This document shows positions 16,624-18,514 of a stretch of DNA of 18,514 nucleotides, piece by piece. A program made the position numbers and the translations under genes. The notes beneath the pieces were generated by a model, which was not told where the DNA came from, did not search any database, and saw only the letters and a program-made list of their open reading frames with translations. Within the stretch, counting starts at the first letter, position 1. Every line of letters starts with the position of its first letter. The DNA lies in NCBI GenBank assembly GCA_964639275.1, contig CAZXCQ010000109.1:1-18514 (forward strand). The letters run 5' to 3'. The stretch is from CAZXCQ01 sp964639275. GTDB lineage: Bacteria; Desulfobacterota; DSM-4660; Desulfatiglandales; Desulfatiglandaceae.

Positions 16624-16668
16624 GGCCCCCTTTGCCTAGAGATGGGCAAGAGGGGGCCTTTTGTTTTT
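16624..16668 (+). terminator. Intrinsic terminator carrying ANTAR hairpin P2 (hexaloop AGAGAT)
   Basis: GGCCCCCT pairs with AGGGGGCC; the stem continues, after a bulged G at 16650, into TTGCCT/GGGCAA with loop AGAGAT (16638-16643). TTTTGTTTTT follows. The apical hairpin has the A1/G4 hexaloop and the same U-G closing pair as P1. This is the layout of an ANTAR-controlled attenuator: regulator bound to P1 and P2 would stop the lower stem forming. A GGGG run at 16614-16617 could pair with the CCCCC and act as the antiterminator arm; that detail is inference. Confidence 0.8.
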
Positions 16669-16716
16669 GTGGACGTGCCGGCTGGAAAATGAGACCTTGT
16701 CAGCCAAGGAAGATCT

Positions 16717-16723
16717 AAAGGGG
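16717..16723 (+). promoter_or_regulatory. Possible ribosome-binding site pointing to a CTG start of the ALDH-like gene
   Basis: AAAGGGG ends 8 nt before an in-frame CTG at 16732 and 23 nt before ATG 16747. Only a weak GAGA (16734-16737) precedes the ATG. Start at CTG would add five residues (read M-R-Q-E-K before MFIGGEW). Confidence 0.35.
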
Positions 16724-16746
16724 AAAGCAAGCTGAGACAAGAAAAA

Positions 16747-18180
16747 ATGTTTATTGGGGGAGAATGGGTGGACGCCACTTCAGGAGAAACCTTCCCTGAC
16801 TTTAATCCAACGACCGGAAAGATCTTTGCGAAGATACCAAAAGCAGATGCTGCCGACGCTGAGCGGGCGATGTCTGCAGCCTATTCGGCGCGAAGAGACT
16901 GGGCGAATACACCTTTTGAGGATCGATCTGAGTTCATTCATAAGGCGTCTGAACTATTGCAGAGAAACCCACAGAAGTTTACCGATGTTCTTATTGAGGA
17001 AGGTGGTTCCACCCTCGACAAGGCAATATTTGAGACCACCTATACAGCGGATCTTCTGAGGGCTGCGGCGGAAGACTTCTTACACACCCTGGCGGAGATG
17101 GTTGACCCGGATCATGACAAGCACGCCACGGCAGTCTGCGAACCAATAGGGACGGTTGTTGTTATCTCATCCTGGGATTCTCCGCTATTGGTATCCGCAA
17201 ATAAAGTGGCCTATGCCTTGGCGGCCGGCAATACCGTCGTCCTCAAGCCTTCAAGTGAAACACCCGCAATTGCACTTAAGATAGCAGAACTGTTCGAGAA
17301 AGTAGGTCTTCCAGCCGGTGTGCTCAACGTTGTAACCAGTCCTGACAGTGTCGTGGAAGACACATTGGTTGATGATGATCGCACTTCCTTCATCACTTTT
17401 ACCGGGGATATCAGTAGCGGAAGACGGCTTGCCCAGAAAGCTGCCGCCAAACTTAAGAAGTACGCCTTGGAGTTCAGCGGGAAGGACCCCTTAATCATCC
17501 TCGGAGACGCAGACCTTGATTATGCGGTAGATGCAGCTGCCTGGGGTGCTTTCATGCACAATACACAGATTTACATGTCCGTAAAGCGGCTCATTGTGGA
17601 AGCACCCATTGCTGAAGAGTTTGGCCAAAGACTGGCTGAAAAGGCCAAATCCTTGAGAGTTGGAGACCCAAGAAAGCCGGGAACATCTATTGGGCCAATG
17701 ATCAACGAGGAACAGATAAAGAAGGTCCATTCACAGGTGAACGATGCGGTGTCAAAAGGCGCCAGGCTTCTGACCGGAGGAAGCTATAAAGGTCGATTTT
17801 ATAAGCCCACGGTGCTCAGTGATGTTACCCAGGAAATGCGGGTGTTTACTGAACAGGCATTTGGCCCCTTGGCACCGATTATGGCGGTAAAAGACGAGTA
17901 CGAGGCCCTGGCAGTTGCCAATGACTCAACAGGTGTGCTCTCGGCGAACCTGATCACCAAAGACTTGAAAAGGGCCATGGTTTTTGCTGAAAACCTTGAT
18001 TCGGACATGGTTTATATCGACGATGCTTCGGCACATGATTCGCCTTATTATCCATTTGCATGGTGCAAAAGGGGTGGTCCTGGCGGTGAGGGAGCACGGC
18101 GTTGCATGAAAGAAATGATCAAACGCAAATGGATGGTCATTCTGAGCAGGAAGAGCCAATCCCCACATGCCGCTCCCTGA
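16747..18180 (+). CDS. Aldehyde dehydrogenase-fold protein, probable pseudoenzyme (catalytic Cys replaced by Tyr)
   Basis: 477 residues, full length for the NAD(P)-dependent ALDH superfamily and closest in style to vanillin/salicylaldehyde-type enzymes. It opens with 'MFIGGEWVDATSGETF'. 'KPSSETP' and 'FTGDISSG' keep the coenzyme-binding Rossmann features, and Glu242 in 'EFSGKDP' matches the general base. The catalytic Cys, expected 34 residues later in 'GQ-C-xSxKR', is Tyr276 ('TQIYMSVKR'). The oxyanion Asn is Asp144 ('SSWDSP') and the coenzyme Glu of 'E-x-FGP' is Gln370 ('EQAFGP'). The C-terminal 'PFGGxKxSGxGR' is degraded to 'PFAWCKRGGPGG'. The frame is intact, so this looks like a maintained non-catalytic protein, perhaps a NAD- or aldehyde-binding sensor (inference). 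The gene lies behind an ANTAR-type attenuator and next to the kinase/regulator pair. ATG 16747 has a poor ribosome-binding site; CTG 16732 is an alternative start. Confidence 0.9.
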   Translation: MFIGGEWVDATSGETFPDFNPTTGKIFAKIPKADAADAERAMSAAYSARRDWANTPFEDRSEFIHKASELLQRNPQKFTDVLIEEGGSTLDKAIFETTYTADLLRAAAEDFLHTLAEMVDPDHDKHATAVCEPIGTVVVISSWDSPLLVSANKVAYALAAGNTVVLKPSSETPAIALKIAELFEKVGLPAGVLNVVTSPDSVVEDTLVDDDRTSFITFTGDISSGRRLAQKAAAKLKKYALEFSGKDPLIILGDADLDYAVDAAAWGAFMHNTQIYMSVKRLIVEAPIAEEFGQRLAEKAKSLRVGDPRKPGTSIGPMINEEQIKKVHSQVNDAVSKGARLLTGGSYKGRFYKPTVLSDVTQEMRVFTEQAFGPLAPIMAVKDEYEALAVANDSTGVLSANLITKDLKRAMVFAENLDSDMVYIDDASAHDSPYYPFAWCKRGGPGGEGARRCMKEMIKRKWMVILSRKSQSPHAAP

Positions 18181-18514
18181 TGCGCATTCTATGCCCCGGA
18201 TTTTACCCGTTCGGGCGGAGGTGACAGATTTTTCCAAACAGGCTGTCCCTATAGGGCCCTTCGAAGAATTTGCATCAGCCGTATGAGTGTGTGAGGCGGG
18301 CTGCCCATCCTGAGGATCTTGTTGGCTCAGATGTCTTTCTGACCGGTGGTATGGACGACGCTGTAATGGATCAGTTCGTTGTCCATGACAGTAGCTTGTC
18401 GTTCCGTTGGCAAGGCTAAATGGTGAAAATTGTGTTTTAGAGAAAGACACGTTGCTCAAATGTAACATCTCAAAGAACAGGGGGAAAGGTGTGGCATGGG
18501 GGTCTTTTTTTCTT
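18181..18514 (+). other. Downstream region with no supportable gene; possible frameshifted remnant
   Basis: No open frame over 100 codons with a ribosome-binding site is present. ATG 18180 overlaps the ALDH-like stop (TGATG) but gives only 14 codons. ATG 18191 gives 31 codons, and a second reading in another frame (about 18282-18417) continues with protein-like composition ('HPEDLVGSDVFLTGGMDD'), as if one small gene were split by a frameshift. CCCTATAGGG at 18246-18255 is a perfect 10-bp palindrome. At the end, an AGGGGGAAAGG site precedes ATG 18496, which could open a gene cut by the window edge. I recognise no family. Confidence 0.3.

Noticed and set aside
17572..17574. Tyr for Cys in the ALDH-like protein as a single sequencing error (TAC for TGC)
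   Set aside because: The Asn, coenzyme Glu and C-terminal signature are also substituted, so one base error would not restore a normal enzyme.
18496..18514. Start of another gene at the right edge
   Set aside because: A purine-rich site precedes the ATG, but only six codons are visible, rich in T-runs, so it cannot be supported.

Overview
The window reads as chromosomal DNA of a high-GC Gram-negative anaerobe, most likely a Desulfobacterota (deltaproteobacterial) lineage. This is inferred from protein style: several lipoproteins, a giant TPR-CHAT protein, a FIST-domain HisKA_2 kinase and a glycyl-radical-activase-like radical SAM protein. No rRNA or other taxonomic marker is present. There are nine supported protein genes, no tRNA or rRNA, no CRISPR array and no recognisable insertion sequence.

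Region 1 (about 106-11174, + strand) is an envelope block. A DUF1318/YdbL-like lipoprotein overlaps the start of a roughly 2,860-residue lipoprotein that carries a TolB/PD40-type propeller, two long TPR solenoids and two CHAT (caspase-like) domains. The internal CHAT domain has lost both catalytic residues; the C-terminal one keeps its His-Cys dyad and has an EF-hand-like loop between them. A secreted SH3-like protein and a secreted M48 zinc metalloprotease follow. All four carry export signals, so they may form a surface or periplasmic protease module; this is inference from adjacency.

Region 2 (11199-12850, - strand) holds a small four-helix membrane protein (phage holin 4 / YvlD type) and a radical SAM protein with extra cysteine clusters. 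Each has a good sigma70-like promoter on the minus strand. The promoter for the radical SAM gene lies inside the longest open frame and moves the likely start downstream.

Region 3 (13115-18180, + strand) is visibly less GC-rich and is a regulatory system. A FIST-GAF-GAF-HisKA_2-HATPase kinase sits 10 nt before a REC-ANTAR response regulator. A leader follows with two hairpins, each with a hexaloop having A at position 1 and G at position 4, the second capping an intrinsic terminator. An aldehyde dehydrogenase-fold protein comes next. The leader matches the known ANTAR antitermination target, so the kinase/regulator pair probably controls read-through into that gene. The ALDH-like protein has Tyr in place of the catalytic Cys, Asp for the oxyanion Asn and Gln for the coenzyme Glu, so it looks like a pseudoenzyme. 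A FIST sensor driving RNA-level control of a dead ALDH is the strongest candidate here for an undescribed system; the TPR-CHAT lipoprotein with an internal pseudo-CHAT is the second.
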